DNA of 62,611 bases from an uncultured Pseudomonadales bacterium. GTDB taxonomy: Bacteria; Pseudomonadota; Gammaproteobacteria; Pseudomonadales; Azotimanducaceae. The DNA lies in the NCBI GenBank assembly GCA_937775265.1, contig CALKBV010000001.1, positions 1 to 62,611 on the forward strand. Reading direction: 5' to 3'. Shown here one piece after another: positions 27,251-36,607 of the stretch (positions are counted from its first letter, which is position 1; each line of letters opens with the position of its first letter). A program made the position numbers and the translations under genes. Below the pieces are notes generated by a model that worked only from the letters and a program-made list of their open reading frames with translations, was not told where the DNA came from and did no database searches.

Positions 27251-29944
27251 GTGAAAGAAGGTCAACCCAAGGCGATTTATCTGAAGGACTACAAGGTTCC
27301 GCCGTTCCTGATTGAAGAAACCCTCCTGCATGTCGACATCCATGAGGACGTCACCACGGTGACGACGACACTGAAGGTTGTACGTAATCCGGAAGCTGAA
27401 GCCGAGGATGCGGTTAACCTGGTGCTGGATGGCAGTAAGGACCTGGATACACAGTCTATCGCCATTGATGGGCGGGTGCTCACATCAAACGAATACCAGG
27501 TTGAGGCGGCAGAACTCTCGATATTTGAAGCCCCTGATGCTTTTGAACTAACGACGTCTGTGCAGATAAAGCCGCAGGACAACACAGCGCTTGAAGGGTT
27601 GTATAAGTCTGGTGACATGTTCTGCACGCAGTGTGAAGCAGAAGGTTTCAGGAACATTACCTGGTACCTTGACCGGCCGGATGTTATGTCCAGGTACACC
27701 ACGACCGTGGTCGCTGACAAGAAAAGCTACCCCGTGCTGCTGTCAAACGGCAACGACATTGATCGTGGTGAAGATGGCGAGCGGCACTGGGTGACCTGGC
27801 AGGATCCATTTATGAAACCGGCTTACCTGTTTGCCCTGGTTGCCGGTGACCTACAACACATTGAAGATGAATTTGTGACCATGAGTGGCCGTAAAGTTAC
27901 GCTCAGGATTTTTACCGAGGCGCACAACATCGACAAGGTCGACTACGCCATGGTGTCTCTGAAGAACGCCATGAAATGGGACGAGGAAGTATATGGCCGA
28001 GAATACGACCTGGATATCTTCATGATCGTTGCGGTCGAGAGTTTCAACATGGGCGCAATGGAGAACAAAGGGCTTAATGTTTTCAATACTTCCTGCGTGT
28101 TGGCCAGACCTGATACAACAACCGATGCTGCGTATCAGCGTGTAGAAAGTGTTGTCGCCCATGAATATTTCCACAACTGGTCTGGCAACCGTGTGACCTG
28201 TCGTGACTGGTTTCAGTTAAGCCTGAAGGAAGGGTTTACCGTTTTACGTGACCAGCAGTTCTCTTCTGACATGGGATCGCCCACGGTTTGTCGGGTGAAT
28301 GATGTAGCTGTGCTCCGTAGCGCGCAGTTCGCAGAAGACGCCGGGCCTATGGCGCACCCCATTCGCCCGGACGCGTTTATCGAGATCAATAATTTCTATA
28401 CGGCAACGGTGTACGAGAAGGGCGCGGAAGTCGTCGGGATGATCTGCACCCTGCTTGGCGCCGAACAGTTTCGTGCAGGGAGTGATCTGTATTTTGATCG
28501 TCATGATGGCCATGCCGTCACGACGGAAGACTTTGTGAAGGCCATGGAAGATGCCAATGGGGTGGACCTTTCCCAGTTCCGGGTCTGGTATCGCCAGGCA
28601 GGTACGCCAGTTTTAGACGTGACAGGTGATTACGATAAATCGGCAAAGACATTCACGCTGAACGTCGCACAATCTTGCCCGGCGACACCGGGCCAGGAAG
28701 ACAAAGACGTTTACCACCTACCCCTTAAAATAGGGTTGCTCGATCATGAGGGTAACGATATCCGGTTCCCTGTGATGGATCTGGATGTGGCGAATATCGA
28801 TGACACTGCGGGCTTCTCGGCAGTGCTTAATGTCTCGGAAAAAGAACAGAAGTATGTGTTCCGCGGGATAGAGTCGGCGCCAACACCGTCACTGCTGCGC
28901 GGTTTCTCTGCGCCGGTGAAGCTGGATTACAACTACTCTCGGGATGATCTGACCTTCCTGATGAGCCATGATTCGGATGGATTTAACCGCTGGGAAGCGG
29001 GCCAGCGACTCGCGGTTGATGTGATCCAAGAGATGGTGGGGCAGATTGAAGCGGGAGCGACGCCAAGTGTCGATGAACGATTGATCAGCGCGTTTGATGT
29101 GAACCTGACTCAGGCAGTGGATGGCGACAGGAATCCTGCGCTTGATAAGGCAATGATTGCACACATGCTGGTCCTGCCTGCAGAGAGCTACTTGACCCAG
29201 TTATCCGAGGTGGCCAATATCGATGCAATTCACCAGGCACGAAGTCTTGTCAGAAACACCATTGCAAAGAAGCTCGGCGGGCTTCTGCTCTCGGTTTACA
29301 AACTGAACCAAAAGAAAGTGGCCTACGAGGCGAACGCCGAACAGATTGCAGAAAGGTCTCTTAAAAATGTAGCGCTGGCTTACCTGATGCAGCCCGACGA
29401 TACGGAAATGGTGCAACTCTGCGTCGACCAGTTTACAACCGCCAACAACATGACAGATACCAGCGCGGCGCTTCGTTCGCTGGTTGGTTCAGCCGCTGAC
29501 GCTGCGCAGGCGCCGAAAGAAAAAGCACTGGCTGATTTTTATAGTCGATGGGCTAACGAAGCGCTGGTGGTTGACCAGTGGTTTGCGATTCAGGCGAGTT
29601 GCCCATTACCAGGCACGCTTGATCAGGTGAGGGCGTTGATGAGCCACGAAGCATTCGATATGAAGGTACCCAACAGGATGCGCGCGGTGATCGGACAATT
29701 CGCGGCTGCGAACATGATGAACTTTCATGCCGCGGATGGTAGCGGTTATGTGTTTCTGGCAGATCAGGTGATTGAGCTTAACGCCATCAATCCTCAGATG
29801 GCGGCACGGGTTTTAGCGCCCCTGACCCGGTGGAAAAAGTTTGACGCCGGGCGACAGGTAAAAATGAAAGAAGAATTGCAGCGTATTCTGAATGTTGAAG
29901 GCATTTCACCCGATGTGTACGAGATTGTGACCAAGAGCCTGTAA
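27251..29944 (+). CDS. pepN: Aminopeptidase N (M1 family)
   Basis: A cytoplasmic zinc aminopeptidase. The 897 residues match the gammaproteobacterial length of about 870-900. The exopeptidase motif GAMEN is at 268-272; the zinc site HEYFH starts at His304 and the third ligand Glu lies in LSLKEG (327). The C-terminal alpha-helical DUF3458 domain is complete. The start is GTG 27251. No indel interrupts 2.7 kb, in contrast to several shorter genes here. Confidence 0.97.
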   Translation: MKEGQPKAIYLKDYKVPPFLIEETLLHVDIHEDVTTVTTTLKVVRNPEAEAEDAVNLVLDGSKDLDTQSIAIDGRVLTSNEYQVEAAELSIFEAPDAFELTTSVQIKPQDNTALEGLYKSGDMFCTQCEAEGFRNITWYLDRPDVMSRYTTTVVADKKSYPVLLSNGNDIDRGEDGERHWVTWQDPFMKPAYLFALVAGDLQHIEDEFVTMSGRKVTLRIFTEAHNIDKVDYAMVSLKNAMKWDEEVYGREYDLDIFMIVAVESFNMGAMENKGLNVFNTSCVLARPDTTTDAAYQRVESVVAHEYFHNWSGNRVTCRDWFQLSLKEGFTVLRDQQFSSDMGSPTVCRVNDVAVLRSAQFAEDAGPMAHPIRPDAFIEINNFYTATVYEKGAEVVGMICTLLGAEQFRAGSDLYFDRHDGHAVTTEDFVKAMEDANGVDLSQFRVWYRQAGTPVLDVTGDYDKSAKTFTLNVAQSCPATPGQEDKDVYHLPLKIGLLDHEGNDIRFPVMDLDVANIDDTAGFSAVLNVSEKEQKYVFRGIESAPTPSLLRGFSAPVKLDYNYSRDDLTFLMSHDSDGFNRWEAGQRLAVDVIQEMVGQIEAGATPSVDERLISAFDVNLTQAVDGDRNPALDKAMIAHMLVLPAESYLTQLSEVANIDAIHQARSLVRNTIAKKLGGLLLSVYKLNQKKVAYEANAEQIAERSLKNVALAYLMQPDDTEMVQLCVDQFTTANNMTDTSAALRSLVGSAADAAQAPKEKALADFYSRWANEALVVDQWFAIQASCPLPGTLDQVRALMSHEAFDMKVPNRMRAVIGQFAAANMMNFHAADGSGYVFLADQVIELNAINPQMAARVLAPLTRWKKFDAGRQVKMKEELQRILNVEGISPDVYEIVTKSL

Positions 29945-29965
29945 GCCTGCACCGCTGTGTCGCTT

Positions 29966-30084
29966 GTCATTTCGGCTGGAGGTTCCCTTTCGCATCGCGT
30001 CCCCGTCGTTTTGGCTGTAGGTTCGCGATCGCTCCCCCCGTCATTTTGACTGTAGGTTCCGTAGGAACCGAAATGGAGAAATCT
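29966..30084 (+). repeat. Three tandem diverged repeat units
   Basis: Units begin at 29966, 30005 and about 30039 (GTCATTTCGGC, GTCGTTTTGGC, GTCATTTTGAC), spaced 39 and 34 bases, each with CTG(T/G)AGGTTC. Only the last ends in GGAGAAATCT. This is the same architecture as the tandem array before galU. Confidence 0.75.
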
Positions 30085-30098
30085 CCTGCTCACGATGA

Positions 30099-30374
30099 CT
30101 AATCAGGCTCTATCGATTCCCCGTCGGGATTGATTGACTCGATAAGCGCAATTTTCTTTTCCCTGCTCCATCTCTTTATCTTTTTCTCTCGCGCAATGGC
30201 GTCAATTGCCGTTTCTGCAGATTCTGCGAATACCAGTTTCGTGGTTCTGTATTTTCCAGTGAAAGTGGCGGGGTCCAAAAGCCGATGCTGATGTAATCGC
30301 GTTGCTATATTTCGAGTCACCCCGACATAAAGGGTTGAATGCGTTTTGTTGGTGAGGATGTAGACCTAGAACAT
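30099..30374 (-). pseudogene. GIY-YIG endonuclease-like protein with a stop at codon 3
   Basis: The frame reads ATG TTC TAG and then an intact GIY-YIG domain: VYILTNKTHSTLYVGVTR, RLHQHRLLDPATF, FAESAETAIDAIAREKKIKR, ending GESIEPD. Homologues start with M-x-Y-V-Y-I-L, so TAG replaces a tyrosine codon (one base). Length would be 91 residues, normal for this UvrC-like small family of unknown role. The shortest in-frame start after the stop (GTG 30320) would lose the VYI motif. It is either a base-call error or a fresh nonsense mutation. Confidence 0.75.
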
Positions 30375-30434
30375 TGAAAGAGTCAATCAGAGGCTTTGGC
30401 TGCGATTCTTTGGTGAATCGCTGATTGTGGCGTG

Positions 30435-30477
30435 AGATCTCTCCACTCCGTGGCTTCGCCACTCCGGTCGAGATGAC
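30435..30477 (-). repeat. Intergenic repeat, long variant
   Basis: One full minus-strand copy, whose middle contains an inner palindrome (GTGGC TTC GCCAC), between the GIY-YIG remnant and batD. Confidence 0.85.
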
Positions 30478-30513
30478 AGTGGGGTGGTCGCTACTTCGGT
30501 TGTGATAATCGGG

Positions 30514-32193
30514 TTAGAAAGGGTTCAGTTTGGTCTGAAGCGCGCTATCTTTGGGCTTCTTGGCTTTGCCGTTACGCAGTTCGGTTGTCATCGTTAAGAT
30601 ATCGCTGCCGCGCCATGAATCTTTGTCGCCTTCGCCGTACAGATGCGTTTCTAATAGGGTGATTTCTTCAGCCAGTGTTGGGTCTAATTTGCCCAGGTCC
30701 AGTACGGAGTGGATTTCCGGAAAGCGTGCTTTGCCCCACAGGAACAGTTGCCTGTGGGTGTCGGCGGGGCGGTTTCGGGTGCAGGCTTTTTTCAGTTCAC
30801 CGAATTCACGTGACTCGTCCGGGTCGCTGAATACTGGGGCCTCGTAACGTGTGGCATTCGCCGATTCCAGTGCTCGTACCTTGCGTCTTAGTATCAGCCA
30901 CTGCCAGGTAGAGAGTAGCCAGAGAAAACCAAATGCGATTGCGGCCCATTGCCAGTAAGGTTTTGCAGGTTCAGAAATGAAGGTGGGTTGGTTCAGTTCT
31001 GATAAGGGCACAGTGACAGTGGGTACATTGGTTGTTTCGCCCAGCGCAGGTAGCACTTGGTAGGTAGCCGACGGGATGATCGCGATTTCTTCGCGGTCAG
31101 TTTGTGTGTTCCACCAGGGGATGCGAATTTCTGGCAGCACCAGTTCGCCTTCTTTGGTTGGCACAACGCCAACCGTGGTGATCTGCAATGCGGTGATGCC
31201 ATCTGGCGAGACGCGGTTTTCAGTTGTGGGAGGGTCTGCATAGACCTTCGCGTTTGCGACTTCCATTTTGCCTAGCTGGGGCAGTACCGCGTCTGAAAGG
31301 CCGATGGCGCTGATGGCCAGCTGCCTGTTTACTGGTTCACCCACGCGGAACACTGGGTTGGTTTCAGTCCAGGCTTCCTTCACGCCAAGTGCCTTGGCGG
31401 GAATCCAGTTTTCCCCGGAGAATGACGGGGGAATGGTTTTTACGTTAATCGTATGCGATTCAGAAATTGCGTTTACTCGCTGTCGCTGTGAAAAGACGCC
31501 GCCACCGCCGCGTGTGCCAATAAATCGTTCACGCTCAATTTCAAGTGTGCCGCTACGTTGTGGGAACAGGGCATAACGTTTCTCGAGTACGTAGTAGCGC
31601 TGGCCGTCGACGATGGATTCGTAACGCTTCTCTGTTTCCAGCACTTCCACCACCGTATCTGGCAGGCTGGGTGGCTGCGGGAAGTCGCCGCCGATCGCAT
31701 CCGTATAGAACAGTTTGACCGAGTAAATGATCTGGCCCTGGACATAAGTGTCGTTGGTGTCGACCAGCGTCTCGAAGAACACGAACTGGTTCATCCGCTG
31801 GCGTTGGGACGCAGTCTGCTTCTGTACGCGAATCGTAATGGGTTGGCTGCGGTCGTTACCTGCCCTGAACGAGGGGATAAGTAGATTACCCATGCGTTTC
31901 GGGCTGAGCGTAAGCACATGATCCTTGTATACAACACTGGTTCTTCTGCCATTGATGATGGACATAGAGCTGTTCTGTCGGTTGGATTCAGTGATGATCT
32001 TGAAGTCCTGCTCCAGTGACGAGAAATCCAGGGTGGCATCTGCAGTTTCGTCAGAGGCACGTACAGTCAAGGTGATCAGGTCCAGGTCCGAGATAATGCT
32101 TCGGTCCACGGTTGCCGTCAGGCCTGCCCATGCGACATTACCAAGCAACAGGGTTGCAGCGATCAGTAACTTACCAGTCTGTTTTAGAGTCAT
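30514..32193 (-). CDS. batD: BatD-like protein (oxygen tolerance)
   Basis: A periplasmic-facing membrane protein of 559 residues with signal peptide (LLIAATLLLGNVAWAG) and Ig-like beta-rich repeats (for example LTATVDRSIISDLDLITLTV). One C-terminal membrane helix (WQWAAIAFGFLWLLSTWQWL) precedes a short cytoplasmic domain. This is the BatD layout. ATG 32193 is chosen because it directly precedes the signal peptide and overlaps the batB-like stop by 23 bases; the longer frame lies in the Gln-rich gene. It is the last gene of a MoxR-Bat operon thought to protect the envelope under stress. Confidence 0.88.
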   Translation of the reverse strand: MTLKQTGKLLIAATLLLGNVAWAGLTATVDRSIISDLDLITLTVRASDETADATLDFSSLEQDFKIITESNRQNSSMSIINGRRTSVVYKDHVLTLSPKRMGNLLIPSFRAGNDRSQPITIRVQKQTASQRQRMNQFVFFETLVDTNDTYVQGQIIYSVKLFYTDAIGGDFPQPPSLPDTVVEVLETEKRYESIVDGQRYYVLEKRYALFPQRSGTLEIERERFIGTRGGGGVFSQRQRVNAISESHTINVKTIPPSFSGENWIPAKALGVKEAWTETNPVFRVGEPVNRQLAISAIGLSDAVLPQLGKMEVANAKVYADPPTTENRVSPDGITALQITTVGVVPTKEGELVLPEIRIPWWNTQTDREEIAIIPSATYQVLPALGETTNVPTVTVPLSELNQPTFISEPAKPYWQWAAIAFGFLWLLSTWQWLILRRKVRALESANATRYEAPVFSDPDESREFGELKKACTRNRPADTHRQLFLWGKARFPEIHSVLDLGKLDPTLAEEITLLETHLYGEGDKDSWRGSDILTMTTELRNGKAKKPKDSALQTKLNPF

Positions 32194-33967
32194 TGCTCGA
32201 TACCTTACCTTCACGTAGTCGTTCTTCATGTTGCATTTGGAACTTACGGCGCAATAATCCACCGGGGTCGTCGGGCACCCGTCGTAGCCACTGCTGTAGT
32301 GCCTGCTTTTCTTCTTCATCCAGAGGCTCAGCTTCTTCCTCGGCAGGTTTCTGGTTGGCCTGCTCTTCCTGTTGCTGTTGCTCCTGTTCTTGCTGTTCTT
32401 TTTCCTTTTGTTCCTGTTCTTTTTCGTCCTGGTCTTGATCCTGTTGGTCTTTCTGGTCCTGTTGTTCTTTTTCCTGCTGGTCTTTTTCCTGTTGGTTCTG
32501 GTCCTGCTGTCCTTCGGAGTCTTCGGAGTCTTCGCTGTCTTCGCTGTCCTGGTCCTGCTGCTGTTCTTGTTGCTGTTGTTGCAGCTGTTCGATCAAGGCT
32601 TTGTTAAATTGCGCATCTTCGTTGTCAGGATCCACGGCGAGAGCCTGGTCGTAAGCTTCGATTGCTTCGTCTAACAGGTTCTGTTTCGCGAAGGCGTTAC
32701 CCAGGTTGTACTTGCCATCTGCCGTATCGATGCCGCCATATTGGCTTGCAGCATCCTCAAATTTTTCACCACGGTAGTTGGCGGTGGCTTTCCACTCGGG
32801 GTTTTCGAATAGCGCTGCCGCTGCGTCAACTTCGCCTTCAGACATTAGCTGCATGGCTTGCTGATCCCTGGTTTGCCATAGGTCATCCCATAGAGAAGCT
32901 TTAGCGTCTTCGACGGGCAAGATGAGCACCAGGGTAAAGCCCCAGATCCAGCCGCGGCGGAAGCCGAGTGCCGCCAATGGCAGAAGTAGCAGCAACAGCC
33001 AGGGGCCTTCCTCAAACCAGACGTCAAAATCCCGCTCCACTTCGCGATAAGTGTCATTCGGCATGAGTGGCTGCTCAGCCAGCAGGTAACCCAGATCTTC
33101 CTCGGTTAATGTCATGGGTGAGTAACGACCACCAGCCAGGTCGGCAAAATCCTTGAGGCTACTGGCGTCCAGTTTGGGTATGACCAAGTTTCCGCGGGCA
33201 TCTTTTAGGTAACCCGCATCAGGGCGACCGTTGACCAGCGCAACCGGCCCGCCTTCTTTGGTTCCGACGGACATGACAGAGACAGGGTAGGCATAGCGGA
33301 ACTCTCGGGCGATTTGCTGCGATGCCACCACGTCGCGGATTTCATCGGTGATGATCAGGATCCTGCCGCTTGCCGTACCGCCATCCCGGAACAAATCGAC
33401 CGCCTTGAGCAGTGCCGGTGCAAGCGCGCTGCCGGGGGCGGGCACAATATCCGGTGACAGTGCCGGGATCATCGCGGCGATGGTCTTGGTGTCGTCCGTT
33501 AAGGGAGAAACAACATGAGCGTCGCCGGCAAAGACTATCAGCGCGGTTACGCCTTCTTCGCGCAGCTGAAGCAAGTCGATCAGCTTACGCTTGGCGCGAA
33601 CCAGGCGATCCGGTTTTACATCCGTTGCAAGCATGCTGCGCGTCAAATCAAATATGACCACCAGGGCATCTTCACGTTCGTGAACCGGCTGTGATGTTTG
33701 TCGCCAAACGGGTCCCGCGACGGCAACCGTCGCAAGCAACCACGCGACCAACAATAAACTTAAGGGGCTTTTGCTGACCACCTTGTCTGGGTTATCCAGA
33801 ATGTGAGGCAGAAGATGCGGGTCAATCGCTTTCTCCCAGTTACTGTGGTGGCTCTGTCGGTAACGAAGCAGGGCAAACAGAAGCACGGCCGGTATCAGCG
33901 CGTAGAACCACTCCGGTCGCAGGAAATGAAAGTTGGCCAGGATGTCGGCCAGCAGGGCATCATTCAT
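32171..33967 (-). CDS. BatB/BatC-type fusion: VWA domain, TPRs, Gln/Glu-rich tail
   Basis: A membrane protein of 598 residues. Two N-terminal helices and a von Willebrand A domain (about 100-300) come first; its metal site reads FDLTRSM (107-111) where BatB usually has D-x-S-x-S. A third helix pair is at about 325-360. TPR-like repeats follow (about 380-460, GKYNLGNAFAKQNLLDEAIE), then about 100 residues almost wholly of Gln, Glu, Asp, Lys and Ser, and a short conserved end. In Bacteroides BatB and BatC are separate; here they are one chain. It overlaps batA by 4 bases. Confidence 0.88.
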   Translation of the reverse strand: MNDALLADILANFHFLRPEWFYALIPAVLLFALLRYRQSHHSNWEKAIDPHLLPHILDNPDKVVSKSPLSLLLVAWLLATVAVAGPVWRQTSQPVHEREDALVVIFDLTRSMLATDVKPDRLVRAKRKLIDLLQLREEGVTALIVFAGDAHVVSPLTDDTKTIAAMIPALSPDIVPAPGSALAPALLKAVDLFRDGGTASGRILIITDEIRDVVASQQIAREFRYAYPVSVMSVGTKEGGPVALVNGRPDAGYLKDARGNLVIPKLDASSLKDFADLAGGRYSPMTLTEEDLGYLLAEQPLMPNDTYREVERDFDVWFEEGPWLLLLLLPLAALGFRRGWIWGFTLVLILPVEDAKASLWDDLWQTRDQQAMQLMSEGEVDAAAALFENPEWKATANYRGEKFEDAASQYGGIDTADGKYNLGNAFAKQNLLDEAIEAYDQALAVDPDNEDAQFNKALIEQLQQQQQEQQQDQDSEDSEDSEDSEGQQDQNQQEKDQQEKEQQDQKDQQDQDQDEKEQEQKEKEQQEQEQQQQEEQANQKPAEEEAEPLDEEEKQALQQWLRRVPDDPGGLLRRKFQMQHEERLREGKVSSNDSKTDW

Positions 33968-35013
33968 GGCGCTGCAGCCTCATTTTGTTTTTTGCGAAGG
34001 CCGATCGAAGCCCAGAGGTTAGTGGCCCAAGTGGTCAGGGTCGGGTGCAGCAGGCCAAACAGCAACGTCAGGACAAGGCTGAAGGCGAGCGGATACCAGT
34101 ATAGGGACCTTACAGGCCGGTATGTTTCCAGGTCTTGTTCAATCGGTTCAAGTTCATCAAGGGCCTCGTAAATAGACTTGAGCTCCTCGCTGGAACGCGC
34201 GCGCTGGAAAATGCCGCCCGTCAACTGCGCGATCTGGGTGAGGGTTTCGACATCCAGTTCGGCAGAGGGGTTAACCGTTCTCTGGAACAGGAAGCCAGGC
34301 ACGACCATTTCGTCTGCACCGAAACCGATGGTATAAATGCGGATTCCTTCCTGGGCGGCAAGTTTGGCTGCCTGAACAGGGTCGACTTCGCCGACATTGT
34401 TCACACCATCGGTCAACAGTACCAGTACCCGGCTTTCGGCGGGTCTTTCCTGCAACCGTTTGACGGACAGTCCAATAGCGTCGCCAATGGCGGTCTTGCC
34501 TCCGGCAATCCCAAGAGGTGTTTCCGTTAACAGGGTGCGGACAGTATTGCGATCGAAAGTCAGCGGCGTTTGCAGATAAGCGCGGGTGCCGAACAGGATC
34601 AGTCCAAGTCGGTCGCCCTTGCGGCGTTCCACAAAGTCGCCGACGACGTCCTTGACAACGGCCAGGCGAGTAGCTGTTGCACCATTTTGTTTCATATCTT
34701 CCGCTCCCATGGAACCGGAGATGTCGACTGCCAGCAGCAGGTCTCTGCCGCTGGTGGGTAATGAAATGGGTTCGTCAATCCATTGCGGTCGGGTGGCCGC
34801 GAGTACCAGGGCTGACCACATCAGAATCATGAGCAAGCGGCGGATAAACGAGCGCCGCTGTCCGCTGCCTACCCCCTGGCTGAACGATGACGCCTGGCCA
34901 AAAAAAGGCACCTGCAGGGCCGGTTCCTGGCGGTTGGCTTTGGGCACCAGCCAGTACACCAGTAAGGGTAGCGGCAGTGCGAGAGCTGCCAATGGCCAGA
35001 GAAATTCAATCAT
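33964..35013 (-). CDS. batA: BatA-type von Willebrand A membrane protein
   Basis: 349 residues: two N-terminal membrane helices, a VWA domain with a complete metal site DISGSM (97-102) and a matching GKTAIGDAIG plus LTDGVNNVGE, and one C-terminal helix (YWYPLAFSLVLTLLFGLL). Such proteins act with MoxR ATPases as chaperone-like complexes; the client is not known. It overlaps both neighbours by 4 bases, so translation is coupled along the operon. Confidence 0.92.
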   Translation of the reverse strand: MIEFLWPLAALALPLPLLVYWLVPKANRQEPALQVPFFGQASSFSQGVGSGQRRSFIRRLLMILMWSALVLAATRPQWIDEPISLPTSGRDLLLAVDISGSMGAEDMKQNGATATRLAVVKDVVGDFVERRKGDRLGLILFGTRAYLQTPLTFDRNTVRTLLTETPLGIAGGKTAIGDAIGLSVKRLQERPAESRVLVLLTDGVNNVGEVDPVQAAKLAAQEGIRIYTIGFGADEMVVPGFLFQRTVNPSAELDVETLTQIAQLTGGIFQRARSSEELKSIYEALDELEPIEQDLETYRPVRSLYWYPLAFSLVLTLLFGLLHPTLTTWATNLWASIGLRKKQNEAAAP

Positions 35014-35597
35014 GTGACCTGGCCTGAAGGGTTGAGTGGCAAATCGTCAAGTCGTTGTTTTTCGGCTTCAAGATGTCGCGGGTGATGTTTCCGGATCCAG
35101 GATTTTGCGACCAGGTGCAGGCTTTCTACATCAACCGAGATATCTGGCCGGTAGGTACCGTCTATTAATGCTTCTGCTTCACCGATGCTGAAGTCATGGC
35201 TGCCGCTGGTTCGGTCCAGAAATTGGACCCAGGCCTCGCCTGTCAGACTAGCCACCTCTTCACGCGGGAAGCAGGTCAGGGCGGCGCGCTTCAGCAGTCT
35301 TTGAAGTGCCTCGAGGTAGGCCTGGTCATCCTCGTCCTGATGCTGGTTTTCAAGTAGTTGGGCCAGTTCACTCATCGCTTCACGGCGATAGCGGTTGGCG
35401 CGCCAGTAGCGGAATAGCCAGGTTAGCCCGGCGATCACCAGCAGGGCGCCGAGCGCAGCCAGGATCCACCAGCCTGGTGCCGGTGGCCACGCTTCTATCA
35501 TGCCCGGCACGTGTATGTCCCGAAGTTGCGCCAGCGGGTCGCTCGCCTGTTGCATCATGCCAGGTGGAGCGTCGGTTACTGGTGGTGCTGCGGCCAC
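35010..35597 (-). CDS. DUF4381 membrane protein
   Basis: 195 residues: a cytoplasm- or periplasm-exposed N-terminal stretch (DIHVPGMIEAWPPAPGW, a hallmark of the family), one membrane helix (WWILAALGALLVIAGLTWLF) and a soluble helical domain with TGEAWVQFLD. The function is unknown; it is a regular partner of DUF58 and BatA in proteobacterial MoxR operons, exactly as here. Confidence 0.88.
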   Translation of the reverse strand: MAAAPPVTDAPPGMMQQASDPLAQLRDIHVPGMIEAWPPAPGWWILAALGALLVIAGLTWLFRYWRANRYRREAMSELAQLLENQHQDEDDQAYLEALQRLLKRAALTCFPREEVASLTGEAWVQFLDRTSGSHDFSIGEAEALIDGTYRPDISVDVESLHLVAKSWIRKHHPRHLEAEKQRLDDLPLNPSGQVT

Positions 35598-35600
35598 GGG

Positions 35601-36581
35601 TTATACTTTTGCCGCAAAGCTGGCCTGGCGGTTCAGGCCAGCCAGTATGGGTTGGTGGGTCTGCAGCATTAAAATCGGCGCTTTCACACGCATAAATTCT
35701 TCCTGTATAGCCGCTAATTGTTGCTGATACCCTCGCTCGTAGGCATCACGGGTTTTGCCGCTGGCGGTGTTGATCCTGGTCCGTTCTGTGCCATTGGTAA
35801 TGCTGTAGAGGTCCGGGGTCGGCAGGTGCTGCTCAAGGGGATCAGAGATATGTATGCCAACAACTTCACTATGTCGCGCCAGTGGTTGCAGGTGGATGCG
35901 GGACTCTTCTGAAAAATTAGTGAAATCACTGATGATAAAAATCACGCTACCGTGTTTTGTGACTCGCCTAACGTTCGAGATCGCCTCAGTAAAGTAGTTA
36001 TCGCTATAAGTTGCGGATTCTGTGGTAGATTCTTTTTTAAGGGCATGGTTAAAATCATGCAGCTCGTTTAACAATCGAAGTACCGCGTGTTTGTTTCGCC
36101 TGGGCCTGATTTCCCTGTGCCCCAGTTCCGAGAACACAAGGCCGCCAACGCGATCACCCCTTTCAAGCGCAGCCCATGCAATGATGGCGGCTGTTCTTGC
36201 GGCGAGGACTGACTTGAATGTTACCTGGCTGCCAAAGTACATGGAGGCAGACTGGTCCACCAGGATAAGTACGGGGCGCTCTTTTTCTTCCTGGAATACC
36301 TTGGTGTGGGCCACCTGAGTGCGGGCGGTGACGCGCCAGTCTATTGTTCTGACATCATCGCCGGGTTGGTAAACACGGACCTCTGAGAAATCGATACCCC
36401 GTCCCCTGAAGTTTGAGGACAAAAGCCCAGCCAGCGGGTTCGAGGTTTTGTTACCGGTGAGATCGGCCATCTCCCGCGCTGTATATCGGAGGCGAATCAA
36501 GTCACGCAGATCCGTATAGGCGCCGCGGTATTCCTGCAGGGCGCGGAATTCGTCGATGGGGCTGGTCAGGCGCTTTGCCAC
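35601..36581 (-). CDS. DUF58 domain protein of the MoxR operon
   Basis: 326 residues with the DUF58 core GRGIDFSEVRVYQPGDDVR and TIDWRVTARTQ, followed by a VWA-like domain (LILVDQSASMYFGS). The metal motif DQSASM keeps the D-x-S-x-S pattern. It is cytoplasmic and has no signal. It lies between moxR (26-base gap) and the DUF4381 gene (3-base gap). Confidence 0.92.
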   Translation of the reverse strand: MAKRLTSPIDEFRALQEYRGAYTDLRDLIRLRYTAREMADLTGNKTSNPLAGLLSSNFRGRGIDFSEVRVYQPGDDVRTIDWRVTARTQVAHTKVFQEEKERPVLILVDQSASMYFGSQVTFKSVLAARTAAIIAWAALERGDRVGGLVFSELGHREIRPRRNKHAVLRLLNELHDFNHALKKESTTESATYSDNYFTEAISNVRRVTKHGSVIFIISDFTNFSEESRIHLQPLARHSEVVGIHISDPLEQHLPTPDLYSITNGTERTRINTASGKTRDAYERGYQQQLAAIQEEFMRVKAPILMLQTHQPILAGLNRQASFAAKV

Positions 36582-36607
36582 AGTCGTTCCTTAAACAATA
36601 TCGTTCC

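Noticed and set aside
32372..32674. Leu/Phe-rich plus-strand frames opposite the BatB-like gene
   Set aside because: They are the antisense of Gln/Glu/Lys repeats, giving artificial hydrophobic runs.
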